A stretch of 64,000 bases of DNA from Pseudomonas linyingensis. GTDB lineage: Bacteria; Pseudomonadota; Gammaproteobacteria; Pseudomonadales; Pseudomonadaceae. This document shows, in pieces, positions 1-9,552 of this stretch (position 1 is its first letter; each line of letters opens with the position of its first letter). The stretch lies in contig NZ_FNZE01000006.1 in the NCBI RefSeq assembly GCF_900109175.1, positions 124,001 to 188,000 on the forward strand, in the 5' to 3' direction. A program made the position numbers and the translations under genes. The notes under the pieces were generated by a model that was not told the origin of the DNA, did no database searches, and was given only the letters and a program-made list of their open reading frames with translations.

Positions 1-27
1 GCGAGCCGCAGGCCCGCCATCAATGGC

Positions 28-384
28 TCAAGACTGCTCCTGCAATCGACGCATCACCGGTACCGCCAGCAGATAGCCCAGCACCATGCCGACCACATCT
101 GCCACCAGGTCCTGGTATTCACTGAAGCGGTAGCCAGTCATGAATTGCAGGTTTTCGATCAGCGCACCGTAGGCCAGCAAGCCAAGGAGCAGCAGGACAC
201 GCTGGGCGGGAAATGACATGCGGCCCAGGAAGGTGAGCACGGTGAAGGCCAGGACGTGGTTACCCTTGTCCCATCCGGTGTTGAGCAGCGCGGAGGGGTT
301 TTTCATCAGCGCCAGGGTCAGGACACTCACCAGGCAGATGACGAACGCCAATTGCCAGACAGTCCGGGGGATACGATAAAGCAT
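28..384 (-). CDS. VanZ-like small membrane protein
   Basis: Encodes 118 residues with about four hydrophobic segments and the VanZ-like family pattern: a first membrane helix, a 'WDKGNHVLAF' stretch, then 'ENLQFMTGYRFSEYQDLVADVVGMVLGY', here quoted only as the landmarks ENLQ, R-FSEYQD and D-VGM-LG. The role of VanZ-like proteins outside glycopeptide resistance is not established; in Pseudomonas they often sit beside polysaccharide genes. It starts at an ATG and is divergent from the adjacent Wzy_C polymerase/ligase gene, with 113 bases between the starts. A second VanZ-like gene lies on the other side of that ligase. The family call is secure, the function unknown. Confidence 0.75.
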   Translation of the reverse strand: MLYRIPRTVWQLAFVICLVSVLTLALMKNPSALLNTGWDKGNHVLAFTVLTFLGRMSFPAQRVLLLLGLLAYGALIENLQFMTGYRFSEYQDLVADVVGMVLGYLLAVPVMRRLQEQS

Positions 385-497
385 TGCGTGCCATTCGGTT
401 GGTGGAGAAAAGGATGTTCCTTATACTGCCGTCCCTTTCTGAGACGATAGCTGCCCACCGACAGGTTGAGGTGGCCAAGCACGGATGATCCCGCACA

Positions 498-1853
498 ATG
501 CACCAGACTTCCAATCGCCTCGAGCGATTCCTGATCGCTTCGGTCCTTGTCCTGCTGGTGTGGCTGCCTCTGCCGCTGGGCAGCAACCGCGAGTGGGCGG
601 TCGGGCTATTTGTCGCGCTGACCGGCGTGCTGGCCGGCATCTGGAGCCTGGCGCTGTTGCGCAATCGGCTGTCCGAGAGCAAGGCGCTCCAGCCGGCCCT
701 GCCGATGTTCGGCCTGTTGCTGGCTGCTCAGGCGTGGGTGGCGGTGCAGTGGCTGGGTGGGCTGACCGTCGATGTCGGCGCCACCTTCCAATACCTGATG
801 CTGGGCATCGCCTACAGCCTGCTGTTCCTGCTGATCGTCAGCCTGTTCCATACCCGCAAGCGCCTGACCTGGCTGCTGGGCACGCTAGTGGTCAGTGGCA
901 CCTTCCAGGCTTTCCATGGCGCATTCATGACCCTGTCGGGGATCGAATGGCATCTGCTCACCGCCAAGACCAGCTACACCGGTGATGCCACCGGCACCTT
1001 CGTCAACCGCAACCACCTGGCAGGCTATCTGGAGATCACCCTGGCCTGCGGTATCGGCCTGCTGCTGGCGCTGCGCGATGGGCGGCCGTTCCGCTGGGTC
1101 AACCTGCTGGAAATGCTCATGGGTGCCAAGGCACGGCTGCGCCTGGCTCTGGTGGTCATGGTCATCGCCCTGGTGATGACCCATTCGCGCGGTGGCAACG
1201 CCGCCTTCTTCACCGCGCTGATGGTCATCGGCGGCATCTTCGTCCTGCGCGACAAGGACAATCGACTGCGCAATGGCCTGATCCTGGCCAGCATCCTGCT
1301 CATCGACGTACTGGTGATCAGCCAGTACTTCGGCCTGGAGCGGCTCAAGGACCGCATGCTGAACACCCGCCTGACCGACGTGGTGGTGGCCGGCGAGGTG
1401 GTGCAGCAGGCTAACGAGGTGCGCGACGACGTGTTCCGCTACGCGATCCCGTTGGCGCAGGACAAGCCGCTGACTGGGCAGGGTGCCGGCAGCTTCGAGT
1501 CGGTGTTCCCCAGATACCCGGGCGAGGACATCCGCCTGCATTTCGACCACGCGCACAACGACTACCTGCAGTTCGCCATCGAGTACGGCCTGCTCGGCTG
1601 CCTGCCGCTGCTGGCTTTCGTGCTGCTGGCCCTGTGGCGGGCGCTGCAGGCGCTGTGGCGGCGGGAATCGCTGTATCGCAGCGGCGTCGGTTTCGGCGCG
1701 GCGGTGGGCATCATCGCCATCGCCATTCACTCATTGACCGACTTCAACCTGCAGATTCCGGCCAACGCGGCGACCCTGGTGGTGCTCTGCGCCATCGCGG
1801 TGCTGGCCAATCGGCACAGCAATCCGCGGCGCAAGGACAGCCTCGGCGAGTGA
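498..1853 (+). CDS. O-antigen ligase / Wzy_C family polymerase
   Basis: Encodes a 451-residue polytopic inner-membrane protein with about eleven hydrophobic segments. The large periplasmic loop carries the family signature HAHNDYLQ followed by EYGLLG (near residues 350-365), and an earlier NRNHLAGYLE motif, both typical of the Wzy_C family. This family includes the O-antigen ligase WaaL and exopolysaccharide polymerases of the ExoQ/EpsL type, which use undecaprenyl-diphosphate-linked glycan. It is the only + strand gene in the left 26 kb and is not part of the leftward operons, so it may have its own promoter. Both operons already encode a Wzy candidate, so a ligase or a third polymerase role are both possible. 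Confidence 0.85.
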   Translation: MHQTSNRLERFLIASVLVLLVWLPLPLGSNREWAVGLFVALTGVLAGIWSLALLRNRLSESKALQPALPMFGLLLAAQAWVAVQWLGGLTVDVGATFQYLMLGIAYSLLFLLIVSLFHTRKRLTWLLGTLVVSGTFQAFHGAFMTLSGIEWHLLTAKTSYTGDATGTFVNRNHLAGYLEITLACGIGLLLALRDGRPFRWVNLLEMLMGAKARLRLALVVMVIALVMTHSRGGNAAFFTALMVIGGIFVLRDKDNRLRNGLILASILLIDVLVISQYFGLERLKDRMLNTRLTDVVVAGEVVQQANEVRDDVFRYAIPLAQDKPLTGQGAGSFESVFPRYPGEDIRLHFDHAHNDYLQFAIEYGLLGCLPLLAFVLLALWRALQALWRRESLYRSGVGFGAAVGIIAIAIHSLTDFNLQIPANAATLVVLCAIAVLANRHSNPRRKDSLGE

Positions 1854-1875
1854 GTTCGGGAAGGGTTCGGGGAGG

Positions 1876-1905
1876 GCAGTAGGCAGCCGGACGGTTGCCT
1901 ACTGC
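1876..1905. terminator. hairpin between convergent genes
   Basis: A perfect 10-bp inverted repeat (GCAGTAGGCA at 1876-1885, TGCCTACTGC at 1896-1905) lies between the convergent polymerase/ligase gene and the VanZ-like gene, overlapping the stop codon of the latter. There is no T tract on either side, so it is not a classical intrinsic terminator. It may mark the 3' ends of both transcripts. Confidence 0.4.
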
Positions 1906-2246
1906 GAGGGCAGCCGATGTTGGCGTGATGCCTGCCAGATATACCAGGCCAACCAGGCCAGCAGCACGCCAAGCAGATTGGCGGCGATATCCAGTTCGCT
2001 GAACTGCCGGGCCGGCTGCACAAACTTCTGCAGCCACTCAAGCAAGGGGGCCAGCGCCAGCAGCCCGCTCCACAACAGCCAACCGCTAGCCTGGGGGAAG
2101 GCCAGGCGGGCGGTCAGCGCCAGGGCACCGAAGGCCAGCAGATGCAGGGCCTTGTCCGAATGTTCGAACAGCTCGGGGGGCGACTCGGCGCGGAATATGC
2201 CGTAGGACAGCAGCGCCGAGCAGACAGCGAACAGCAGCAGCCTCAA
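1899..2246 (-). CDS. VanZ-like small membrane protein, second copy
   Basis: Encodes 115 residues with three to four membrane segments and VanZ-like landmarks: [14 protein letters not shown] near residues 29-42 and a [15 protein letters not shown] block near the C-terminus. The start is a TTG that overlaps the manB stop by four bases (TTGA), which suggests translational coupling as the last gene of the long leftward operon; no ATG gives a complete first helix. It is a distant paralogue of the VanZ-like gene at 28-384. Function unknown; membrane location is inferred from hydrophobicity. Confidence 0.7.
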   Translation of the reverse strand: MRLLLFAVCSALLSYGIFRAESPPELFEHSDKALHLLAFGALALTARLAFPQASGWLLWSGLLALAPLLEWLQKFVQPARQFSELDIAANLLGVLLAWLAWYIWQASRQHRLPSQ

Positions 2247-3619
2247 CCCGGAACGCCGCCGATCTGGGCCAGCAGCTCGGCCGTCCTGGCCTGCATCAGT
2301 GGCGCATCGCCGCGGCTTTCCACATTAAGGCGGATCACCGGCTCGGTGTTGGAGGCGCGCAGGTTGAAGCGCCACTCGGCGAATTCCACACTGAGGCCGT
2401 CGGTGTAGTCGACCTGCGCGGCATCGCCGACATAGATCGACTCGATGCGCTGGATGACCGCGGCGGCATCGGCGACCTTAAGGTTGATCTCGCCGGAGGA
2501 GGGGAAGGCGGCGATCCGCTCGCCGACCAGGCTGGACAGCGACTGGTTACGGACACAGATCAGCTCGGCCACCAGCAGCCAGGGGATCATCCCGCTGTCG
2601 CAGTAGGCGAAGTCGCGGAAGTAGTGGTGCGCACTCATCTCGCCACCGTAGATGGCGTTCTCCTCGCGCATGCGCTGCTTGATGAAGGCATGGCCGGCCT
2701 TGCACTGCACCGGCTCGCCGCCGTTGGCCTCGACGATGTCCAGGGTATTCCAGGTCAGACGCGGGTCGTGGATGATGCGCGCGCCGGCTTCCTTGTGCAG
2801 GAAGGCCTCGGCCAGCAGGCCGACTATGTAGTAACCCTCGATGAACTGACCCTGCTCATCGAACAGGATGCAACGGTCGAAGTCGCCATCCCAGGCAATG
2901 CCCAGATCGGCGCCATGGGCCAGTACCGCGTCGCGGGTGGCGGCACGGTTGTCCTCCAGCATCGGGTTGGGAATGCCGTTGGGGAAGCTGCCGTCCGGCT
3001 GGTGGTTGATCTTGATGAGTTCGAATGGCACACCGCGGGCCTTGAGCGCCGCCTCGATGGCATCCAGTGCCGGACCGGCGGCGCCGTTGCCAGCATTGAC
3101 CACCAGCTTCAGCGGCTTGAGCGTGCTGCAGTCGATGTAGGACAGCAGATGCTCGACGAACGCCTGGCGGCAATCCACTTGACGCAGTTCGCCCTGCACC
3201 GCCGCCGGTGCAGCGAACTCGGCCTTCTCGGCGAGCAGGCGGATCTGTTCCAGACCGGTGTCACGACTGATCGGTTGTGAGCCCTCGCGAACCAGCTTGA
3301 AGCCGTTGTAGTCGATCGGGTTGTGCGAGGCGGTGACCTCGATACCGCCGTCGGCGCCCAGGTGCCAGGTGGCGAAATACACCTCCTCGGTGCCGGTCAT
3401 GCCCAGATCCAGCACATTCACGCCAGCTTCGCAGAGGCCGCGGCTCAGCGCCTTCTTGAGGGCCGGCGAGGTTTCACGGATATCGCCGCCGAGCACCACC
3501 GTACCGGGCTTGAGCCATTCGGCGTAGGCGCGGGCGATGCGGTAGGCGATGTCCTCGTTCAGCTCGCGGCCCAGCTGGCCGCGAATGTCATAGGCTTTGA
3601 AGCAGGTCAGAGTTGTCAT
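2243..3619 (-). CDS. manB: phosphomannomutase (ManB/CpsG type)
   Basis: Encodes a 458-residue cytoplasmic alpha-D-phosphohexomutase interconverting hexose 6- and 1-phosphates. The N-terminus [11 protein letters not shown] and the active-site loop [11 protein letters not shown] (phosphoserine in TASHNP) match the ManB/CpsG/RfbK branch, whose usual length is about 456. The metal-binding loop is DGDFDR, the sugar-binding loop [10 protein letters not shown], and the phosphate loop RASNTEP. The ATG at 3619 was chosen because family similarity begins there; an in-frame start 30 bases upstream only adds unrelated residues. No mannose-1-phosphate guanylyltransferase is in the window, so it may serve GDP-mannose elsewhere or supply glucose-1-phosphate to RmlA. 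It follows rmlD and overlaps the VanZ-like gene by four bases. Confidence 0.92.
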   Translation of the reverse strand: MTTLTCFKAYDIRGQLGRELNEDIAYRIARAYAEWLKPGTVVLGGDIRETSPALKKALSRGLCEAGVNVLDLGMTGTEEVYFATWHLGADGGIEVTASHNPIDYNGFKLVREGSQPISRDTGLEQIRLLAEKAEFAAPAAVQGELRQVDCRQAFVEHLLSYIDCSTLKPLKLVVNAGNGAAGPALDAIEAALKARGVPFELIKINHQPDGSFPNGIPNPMLEDNRAATRDAVLAHGADLGIAWDGDFDRCILFDEQGQFIEGYYIVGLLAEAFLHKEAGARIIHDPRLTWNTLDIVEANGGEPVQCKAGHAFIKQRMREENAIYGGEMSAHHYFRDFAYCDSGMIPWLLVAELICVRNQSLSSLVGERIAAFPSSGEINLKVADAAAVIQRIESIYVGDAAQVDYTDGLSVEFAEWRFNLRASNTEPVIRLNVESRGDAPLMQARTAELLAQIGGVPG

Positions 3620-3721
3620 GAGAGGTACTTCGGCGGCGTCCTGCCGCATGGGTTGATGATGGAGATCGGGTTGCCGGAGCTGTCGATCACGGCGGTACGG
3701 GCCGCAGGCCCGCCAAAACCA

Positions 3722-4597
3722 TCAGGCCAGCTCGCGCAGCACCAGTCCCAATTCCTCGCGCCAGTCTGCCTGGGCGATATCGTGGGCTTCATGCAGTTTG
3801 CTGCAATCCAGCACCGACCACGCTGGGCGGGTGGCCGGAGTCGGGTAGTCAGTCGTGGCGATGGCGCGCACGACGGGCACGCGCTCCAGCAGCCCCAGTT
3901 CATGCGCCTGGCGGAAAATCTCCAGGGCGAACTCATGCCATGTACAGGCCGGCGTGCCAGCGTAGTGATACACCCCCCACTGCAGCGCGCCGTGGTCACG
4001 GTATTGCACCGCCAGGGTCCACAGTGCGCGGGCGATGCTGGCCGCCGAGGTCGGGCAGCCGTGCTGATCGGCCACCACGCCCAGCTCCTCGCGCTCGCGG
4101 CCCAGGCGCAGCATGGTCTTGACGAAATTGTTGCCGTGCGCGCCGAACACCCAGCTGGTGCGCAGGATGATGTTCCGGCTGCAATTGGCCGCCAGCATCA
4201 CCTCGCCGCCCAGCTTGCTGGCGCCGTATACCCCGGTGGGGCCGACAGGGTCGGATTCCCGGTACGGCTCGCGGGCATCGCCGGCAAACACGTAGTCGGT
4301 GGAAATGTGGAATACAGGAATACCCAGCCGCTCGGCGGCAATCGCCAAGTTGGCCACGCCATCGCGGTTCACCGCCCAGGCGCGCTCCGCATCGCTTTCG
4401 GCCTTGTCCACCGCGGTATAGGCCGCGGCGTTGATGATCAGCTGCGGCTGGAACTCTGCGACGACTTTCGCCACCTGGGCGGCGTTGCCGATATCCAGCG
4501 CGGTCGAGCCCAGACCGTGGACCTGGAAGCCCTCGGGAGCCAGGCGCAGCAGCTCGTGGCCGACCTGGCCGCGAGCACCGGTGATCAGTACGCGCAT
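3722..4597 (-). CDS. rmlD: dTDP-4-dehydrorhamnose reductase
   Basis: Encodes 291 residues catalysing the last step to dTDP-L-rhamnose, NAD(P)H reduction of dTDP-6-deoxy-L-lyxo-4-hexulose. It has the Rossmann glycine motif TGARGQVG at the N-terminus, the STDYVF segment and the catalytic YGASK (YxxxK). The start MRVLITGARG at 4597 lies two bases from the rmlC stop and gives the usual family length; the longer reading frame upstream overlaps rmlC and is not conserved. It is in the rmlBACD block, so L-rhamnose should be available to the rhamnosyltransferase candidates in the same operon. Confidence 0.95.
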   Translation of the reverse strand: MRVLITGARGQVGHELLRLAPEGFQVHGLGSTALDIGNAAQVAKVVAEFQPQLIINAAAYTAVDKAESDAERAWAVNRDGVANLAIAAERLGIPVFHISTDYVFAGDAREPYRESDPVGPTGVYGASKLGGEVMLAANCSRNIILRTSWVFGAHGNNFVKTMLRLGREREELGVVADQHGCPTSAASIARALWTLAVQYRDHGALQWGVYHYAGTPACTWHEFALEIFRQAHELGLLERVPVVRAIATTDYPTPATRPAWSVLDCSKLHEAHDIAQADWREELGLVLRELA

Positions 4598-4599
4598 GC

Positions 4600-5142
4600 T
4601 CACCCTTCCTTGCCCAGCAGCTGGCGCAGGGTCGGATTCAGCTGATCCTTGGCCGACAGCTGCGGCGCCTCTACCGGCCAGGGAATGTTCACGTCCGGAT
4701 CGTTCCACAGCAGACCGCCCTCATCCGCGGGGAAGTACAGGTCGGTGCACTTGTACTGGAAGTCGGCGATGTCGCTGATCACGCAGAAACCATGGGCATA
4801 ACCTGGCGGAATCCACAGCTGGCGATGGTTGTCGTCGCTGAGCTCGACACCGACGAACTGGCCGCAGGTCGGCGACGTCGGGTCGATGTCCACCGCCACG
4901 TCATACACCGCGCCGCGGCTGACGCTGACCAGCTTGCCCTGGGGGCGGGTGCGCTGGAAATGCAGGCCGCGCAGTACCCCGCGCGGCGAGCGCGAGTGGT
5001 TGTCCTGCACGAAGGGCAGGGTGATGCCCGCCTCGCGATAGCGCTCGACCTGAAAGGTCTCGATGAAGAAACCACGCTGATCGCCGAACACCTTCGGCTC
5101 GATGATCAGCACCCCCGGCAGCGCCGTTTCGATGACCTTCAT
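4600..5142 (-). CDS. rmlC: dTDP-4-dehydrorhamnose 3,5-epimerase
   Basis: Encodes a 180-residue cupin-fold enzyme that epimerises C3 and C5 of dTDP-4-keto-6-deoxyglucose. Landmarks are the start [23 protein letters not shown], and VLRGLHFQ with the catalytic His, followed by [10 protein letters not shown] and the C-terminal KDQLNPTL. Length and motifs are typical of RmlC. It overlaps the end of rmlA by four bases (ATGA), which indicates translational coupling. Confidence 0.96.
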   Translation of the reverse strand: MKVIETALPGVLIIEPKVFGDQRGFFIETFQVERYREAGITLPFVQDNHSRSPRGVLRGLHFQRTRPQGKLVSVSRGAVYDVAVDIDPTSPTCGQFVGVELSDDNHRQLWIPPGYAHGFCVISDIADFQYKCTDLYFPADEGGLLWNDPDVNIPWPVEAPQLSAKDQLNPTLRQLLGKEG

Positions 5143-6017
5143 TGGGCCGCCTCCTGGGTCAGCAGGCGCCGCAGGTACTGACCGTAGCCGGTCTTGCTCA
5201 GCGCTTCGGCCTGGCGTGCCAGTTGCTCGGCCGACAGCCAGCCCTGGTGGTAGGCGATTTCCTCCAGGCAGGCGACCTTGAGCCCCTGGCGCGCCTCGAT
5301 GGTGTGCACGAAGTGGCTGGCCTCCATCAGCGAATCATGGGTGCCGGTGTCCAGCCAGGCGAAGCCGCGGCCGAGCAGGCTCACGTGCAGGTCGCCGCGC
5401 TGCAGATAGGCATTGTTCACATCGGTGATTTCCAGTTCGCCTCGCGGGGATGGCTTCACCTGCTTGGCGATCTCGACCACCGAGTTGTCGTAGAAATACA
5501 GGCCGGTGACCGCGTAGTGGGACTTGGGCGCCTTGGGCTTTTCCTCGATGGAAATCGCCTTGCCGGCGGTGTCGAACTCCACCACGCCGAAACGCTCCGG
5601 GTCGCTGACGTGGTAGCCGAACACGGTCGCACCATTGTCGCGGCTGGCCGCCTCGCGCAGCATGGCGCTGAAGCCGTAACCGTAGAAGATGTTGTCGCCT
5701 AGGATCAGGCACACACTGCTGTCGCCGATGAACTCCTCGCCGATCAGGAACGCCTGGGCCAGGCCGTCCGGCGAAGGCTGCTCGGCATAGCTCAGCGCAA
5801 TGCCGAACGCGGAGCCGTCGCCCAGCAGCTTGCGGAAGTTGGGCAGGTCTTCCGGCGTGGAGATGATCAGCACCTCGCGGATTCCGGCCAGCATCAGCAC
5901 CGACAGCGGGTAGTAGATCATCGGTTTGTCGTAGATCGGCAGCAGCTGCTTGGACACGCCACGGGTGATCGGGTGCAAACGGGTGCCGGAACCGCCGGCG
6001 AGAATGATGCCTTTCAC
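5139..6017 (-). CDS. rmlA: glucose-1-phosphate thymidylyltransferase
   Basis: Encodes 292 residues making dTDP-glucose from dTTP and glucose-1-phosphate, the first step of dTDP-L-rhamnose synthesis. The nucleotidyltransferase signature GGSGTRLHP lies at residues 8-16, with the [16 protein letters not shown] region following. The start is a GTG at 6017: an AAGGA ribosome-binding site lies upstream on the minus strand and the resulting length equals that of the family. The open frame continues 38 codons further upstream from a TTG, but that part lies in the repeat-like spacer and is not conserved. Confidence 0.95.
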   Translation of the reverse strand: MKGIILAGGSGTRLHPITRGVSKQLLPIYDKPMIYYPLSVLMLAGIREVLIISTPEDLPNFRKLLGDGSAFGIALSYAEQPSPDGLAQAFLIGEEFIGDSSVCLILGDNIFYGYGFSAMLREAASRDNGATVFGYHVSDPERFGVVEFDTAGKAISIEEKPKAPKSHYAVTGLYFYDNSVVEIAKQVKPSPRGELEITDVNNAYLQRGDLHVSLLGRGFAWLDTGTHDSLMEASHFVHTIEARQGLKVACLEEIAYHQGWLSAEQLARQAEALSKTGYGQYLRRLLTQEAAQ

Positions 6018-6080
6018 GTCAAAAAAATCCTTCAAAATAAGATGAAGCCGACAGCCACAATCGAGGCCCGCCGCGCTCTT

Positions 6081-6127
6081 GTAGGAGGCCCGCCCGGGGC
6101 GAAGCTCTTGATCTGTAATGCTCCTAC
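6081..6127. repeat. REP-like GTAGGAG/CTCCTAC element between rmlB and rmlA
   Basis: The 123-base rmlB-rmlA spacer contains GTAGGAG (6081-6087) and CTCCTAC (6121-6127) as inverted ends around a GC-rich centre. The same end sequences bound the perfect inverted repeat between ybaB and recR at 58.7 kb. Short extragenic palindromes with these ends are common in Pseudomonas; here the inner arms are imperfect, so this may be a decayed copy. Confidence 0.45.
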
Positions 6128-6140
6128 GCAACCCCGCGTA

Positions 6141-7208
6141 TCAGGACTCGCCCAGCCTCCCCAGGCGATAGTCACCAGTCAACACCCGCTGCCACCACTG
6201 GCGGTTGTCCAGGTACCACTGCACAGTCTTTCGGATGCCCGACTCGAAGGTTTCCTGCGGCACCCAGCCCAGCTCGCGCGCGATCTTCGACGCATCGATG
6301 GCATAGCGCAGGTCATGGCCGGGACGATCCCTGACGAAGGTGATCAGGTCGCGATACTGCGTGACACCCGCCGGCTTGTTCGGTGCCAGCTCTTCCAGCA
6401 GGTCGCAGAGGGTTTCCACCACCTCGAGATTGCGCTTCTCGTTGTGGCCGCCGATGTTGTAGGTCTCGCCCACCTGGCCACGGGTGACCACCTCGACCAG
6501 CGCCCGGGCGTGATCTTCCACATACAGCCAGTCGCGGATCTGCGCGCCGTCCCCGTACACCGGCAGCGGCTTGCCGGCGAGGGCGTTGAGGATCACGTGC
6601 GGGATCAGCTTCTCGGGGAAATGGAACGGCCCGTAGTTGTTCGAGCAGTTGGTGACCAGCACCGGCAGCCCGTAGGTGCGTTGCCAGGCACGGACTAGAT
6701 GGTCGGAGCTGGCCTTGGACGCCGAGTAGGGCGAGCTGGGCGCGTAGGGCGTGGTTTCGGTGAACAGGTCGTCGGTGCCTTCCAAGTCGCCGTACACCTC
6801 GTCGGTGGAAATGTGGTGGAAGCGGAAGGCTTCTTTCACCTTGGGAGCCAGGCCGTTCCAGTAGCGCCGCGCCGCTTCCAGCAGGGTGTAGGTGCCGACG
6901 ATGTTGGTCTGGATAAAGTCGCTCGGGCCGTCGATGGAGCGGTCGACGTGCGACTCGGCCGCCAGGTGCATCACCCCATCCGGACGGAACTCTGCGAATA
7001 CCCTATCCAGCGCGGCGGCATCGCAGATATCCACCTGATAGAAACGGTAGCGCGGCGAGTCGGCCACCGTGGCCAGCGACTCCAGGTTGCCGGCGTAGGT
7101 CAGCTTGTCGAGGTTGGCGACTTCGTAGGGAGTATTCAGGATCAGGTGGCGAACCACGGCCGAGCCGATGAAGCCGGCACCACCGGTGACGAGAATTCGG
7201 GAACTCAT
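6141..7208 (-). CDS. rmlB: dTDP-glucose 4,6-dehydratase
   Basis: Encodes 355 residues of the extended SDR family converting dTDP-glucose to dTDP-4-keto-6-deoxyglucose. The N-terminal NAD motif is TGGAGFIGS, the substrate region has [10 protein letters not shown], the acid/base pair is in [10 protein letters not shown], and the catalytic YSASK is present. The ATG at 7208 begins [10 protein letters not shown]; an upstream in-frame start adds 11 non-conserved residues. It is the first rml gene, 14 bases after the DUF1972 glycosyltransferase. Confidence 0.96.
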   Translation of the reverse strand: MSSRILVTGGAGFIGSAVVRHLILNTPYEVANLDKLTYAGNLESLATVADSPRYRFYQVDICDAAALDRVFAEFRPDGVMHLAAESHVDRSIDGPSDFIQTNIVGTYTLLEAARRYWNGLAPKVKEAFRFHHISTDEVYGDLEGTDDLFTETTPYAPSSPYSASKASSDHLVRAWQRTYGLPVLVTNCSNNYGPFHFPEKLIPHVILNALAGKPLPVYGDGAQIRDWLYVEDHARALVEVVTRGQVGETYNIGGHNEKRNLEVVETLCDLLEELAPNKPAGVTQYRDLITFVRDRPGHDLRYAIDASKIARELGWVPQETFESGIRKTVQWYLDNRQWWQRVLTGDYRLGRLGES

Positions 7209-7222
7209 AAAGACACTCTTGA

Positions 7223-8350
7223 TTATTTGGTGGGATACCACCGGGTCAGCAGTTCTTCGTACTCACGTAAAACTAGGTCCCAAGTGAAGCGCTCATGGAA
7301 TCGTACGCGGCTGGCTGCTTTCATCCGTACGACGGCAGCATCATCTATCAGCATTCGGTCGAACAGATCAGCGCAAGCCGTTTCGTCTTTGAAATAGACG
7401 GCCTCGGGGCCCGCTACCCAGCGGTTGAAGTGATTGTCGTGGGCAATTACGGCACAACCTGCACCCAAAGCCTCGACCAGTGATGGGTTTGTACCGCCGA
7501 CACGGTGGCCGTGTAGATAAAAACGGCTATAAAAACGGAGGGCTTGAACTACTGGAGCTTCATATATGGCTCCGGGAAATATAACCTCGTCGCTGGCTGC
7601 ATCCATAACTTGGCGATGGAATGGATTGCTGTCCGGCTTAAAGTTGCCGAGTACCACCAGTCGATGGTCACGCGGAACCTGGCTGAAGGCCCTGACCATT
7701 TCTAAGAAAGAGTTCTCCGGTTCTGGACGCGCAATAATAACGGAGAACCCACCCGGTTGGATGTTGTAAGGCGTTAGCAGGGACGCATCAGCACTGGTTA
7801 CCTCATCGCCACCATAGGGAATCATGGTGATCTTATTGGCACTGACGCGAGTCGCAAGGTGATCCTTTATTTTGGGATGGTCGGCGATCAGATGGTTACC
7901 GACCCAGCAACCCATCCGCTCATTCAGCCAGAACCAGATTTTAGCAATAAGCCCCCATTTGTCGCGGCGCCACTCAATGCCATCCATATTGATTAGGTTT
8001 TTCTGCCCTTTTATGCGCTGCAGTACATTGAATATCGCAGTGTTATATCCGAGGGTAAGAATCAAACCTTTTTTGCTTGAGGCGTTAATTGAACTCTTGA
8101 GGTCAAAAATAATTGTACCAATAGCTCCTGGCTGGCTGGTCGGTATTTTGATTAGCCTTATCCCATTCCATTCAGATGTTCTTATGGGTCCCTTGCCGTC
8201 TTCTTGGCAATATACGTGGATTCGCCATCCCTTGGATTTCAAGTACATAGAAAGTTGCTCTGCAAAGGTTTCAAAGCCACCATGCTGTGCAGGTATTCCA
8301 CGTGTGCCAAGGATGTATAGATTGCGCGATATAGAGCTTTTGTTGGTCAT
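7223..8350 (-). CDS. DUF1972-type family 1/4 glycosyltransferase, probable rhamnosyltransferase
   Basis: Encodes 375 residues with a GT-B fold pattern. The N-terminal DUF1972 domain starts [20 protein letters not shown] (residues 12-31), and the C-terminal half has [19 protein letters not shown] with the E-x7-E type donor-binding region. This architecture is shared with the Cps2T/WchF beta-1,4-rhamnosyltransferases, and the gene directly precedes rmlBACD, so rhamnose transfer is a reasonable inference. Acts on the cytoplasmic face of the membrane on a lipid-linked glycan. Base composition becomes AT-rich toward its 5' end, so it straddles the edge of the low-GC cassette. Confidence 0.85.
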   Translation of the reverse strand: MTNKSSISRNLYILGTRGIPAQHGGFETFAEQLSMYLKSKGWRIHVYCQEDGKGPIRTSEWNGIRLIKIPTSQPGAIGTIIFDLKSSINASSKKGLILTLGYNTAIFNVLQRIKGQKNLINMDGIEWRRDKWGLIAKIWFWLNERMGCWVGNHLIADHPKIKDHLATRVSANKITMIPYGGDEVTSADASLLTPYNIQPGGFSVIIARPEPENSFLEMVRAFSQVPRDHRLVVLGNFKPDSNPFHRQVMDAASDEVIFPGAIYEAPVVQALRFYSRFYLHGHRVGGTNPSLVEALGAGCAVIAHDNHFNRWVAGPEAVYFKDETACADLFDRMLIDDAAVVRMKAASRVRFHERFTWDLVLREYEELLTRWYPTK

Positions 8351-8351
8351 T

Positions 8352-9548
8352 TTAGTTGCTTGGCATGTTTAGAGCTTGAATGGGTGTTTTGGATCTTGCG
8401 ATATAGCCGCAGAAGAACGCTGCGGGCATAATTGATAAAAAGTTAAATGAGTTTTCAGAAAGAAATCCAAGAGCTACTTGTGTGATCAGAATTAGTGGAA
8501 TAGTGCTATTTATAGTTAACGCCTGCTTGAGTTGATAAGCTAAAAGAATGCTCCATATCAGGGTGCCGGCAATGCCAACTTGCCCAATTAACGCACCTAT
8601 AAAGCTATCTCCGATGCCAGAGTCGTTTGTCGCATACATTGCACTAACATTGCCGGCTTCCCCGAGCCCTTTCCCGAAAACTGATAGGCTGCCAATGCTA
8701 TTCACAAGGCCTCTGAAGTGTGAATCAAAACCTGCGTGTGTTGCTATGAAGGTCAATCCTATTACAGTGGCAGCTAAGCATAGAGAAATCTTCAGAGCGA
8801 AAGAGATTCTTGATCTGTATAGAGCTATTAGTATCAGCTGGAAGATTGCGGCTTTAGAGAAAGATATTATTACGGAGAGCAAAAATAAGTATTTTAGCCT
8901 CTTGAGGCCCATTATGCTGGAGAGGAAAAACCAGAAAACCATCGCATGCCCAAAGTTCACTGGATCTAAGAAGGTCGATGATGCCCGCAAAAAACCGGTC
9001 ACTCCGTTAAACTCATTGAAAACAGGTAGTGGCTCTATAAGAACAAATGGATACCCTATGGATAGAACGCCGATGTTCTTTAGCTCGAAGTACTCCCTGA
9101 TAAATGGCGACCACAAATGAGTGAACCGTTCAATCACGCCTATAGATGCTATGATCACGCCCACTGCCAATATATGTTTTATTGTATTTTCTTGTGTTGT
9201 TTTTGTTTTGCTTGAGAGGAGTGCTCCGAGAGATATTATCAAGAAGACTGTTATTATTTGACGAAGGCCTGAGAGAGCTGCTATTGGCGGGGTTTCATTG
9301 TTTGCTGAGATTATAAGGAAAACCGCCGCGTACGCAGCAATCAAGGATATGTATATTATGTCTTTATGGTTTACTCGGAATGCCACCAGTGATAAGGCGA
9401 TTATCGAGAATAGGGCGATGTCTTTTAGAGCTATTGCTACAGATGCTGATGGGCCTATAAAGTGAATTAGAAGAGCTGCTGCTATATTCGCAAAGCAGCA
9501 GACGACAAAGAATAGCAGAGTGGTTCTCGGCTTGTTTATGGTGAGCAT
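8352..9548 (-). CDS. Wzy-like polysaccharide polymerase (membrane protein)
   Basis: Encodes 398 residues, almost entirely hydrophobic, with about ten to twelve membrane segments and a larger polar loop in the middle. Primary sequence is not strongly recognisable, as expected of Wzy proteins, but FLRASSTFLDPVNFGHAMVF and the position between glycosyltransferase and flippase genes point to an O-antigen/capsule polymerase that joins repeat units in the periplasm. It is AT-rich, with many codons unlike the flanking genes. One base separates it from the glycosyltransferase downstream. Function is assigned by topology and context. Confidence 0.75.
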   Translation of the reverse strand: MLTINKPRTTLLFFVVCCFANIAAALLIHFIGPSASVAIALKDIALFSIIALSLVAFRVNHKDIIYISLIAAYAAVFLIISANNETPPIAALSGLRQIITVFLIISLGALLSSKTKTTQENTIKHILAVGVIIASIGVIERFTHLWSPFIREYFELKNIGVLSIGYPFVLIEPLPVFNEFNGVTGFLRASSTFLDPVNFGHAMVFWFFLSSIMGLKRLKYLFLLSVIISFSKAAIFQLILIALYRSRISFALKISLCLAATVIGLTFIATHAGFDSHFRGLVNSIGSLSVFGKGLGEAGNVSAMYATNDSGIGDSFIGALIGQVGIAGTLIWSILLAYQLKQALTINSTIPLILITQVALGFLSENSFNFLSIMPAAFFCGYIARSKTPIQALNMPSN

Positions 9549-9552
9549 ATGC

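Noticed and set aside
5-3715. 15-base sequence GCCGCAGGCCCGCCA present at 5-19 and 3701-3715
   Set aside because: Short GC-rich match in two intergenic ends; could be a fragment of a dispersed repeat but too short to call.
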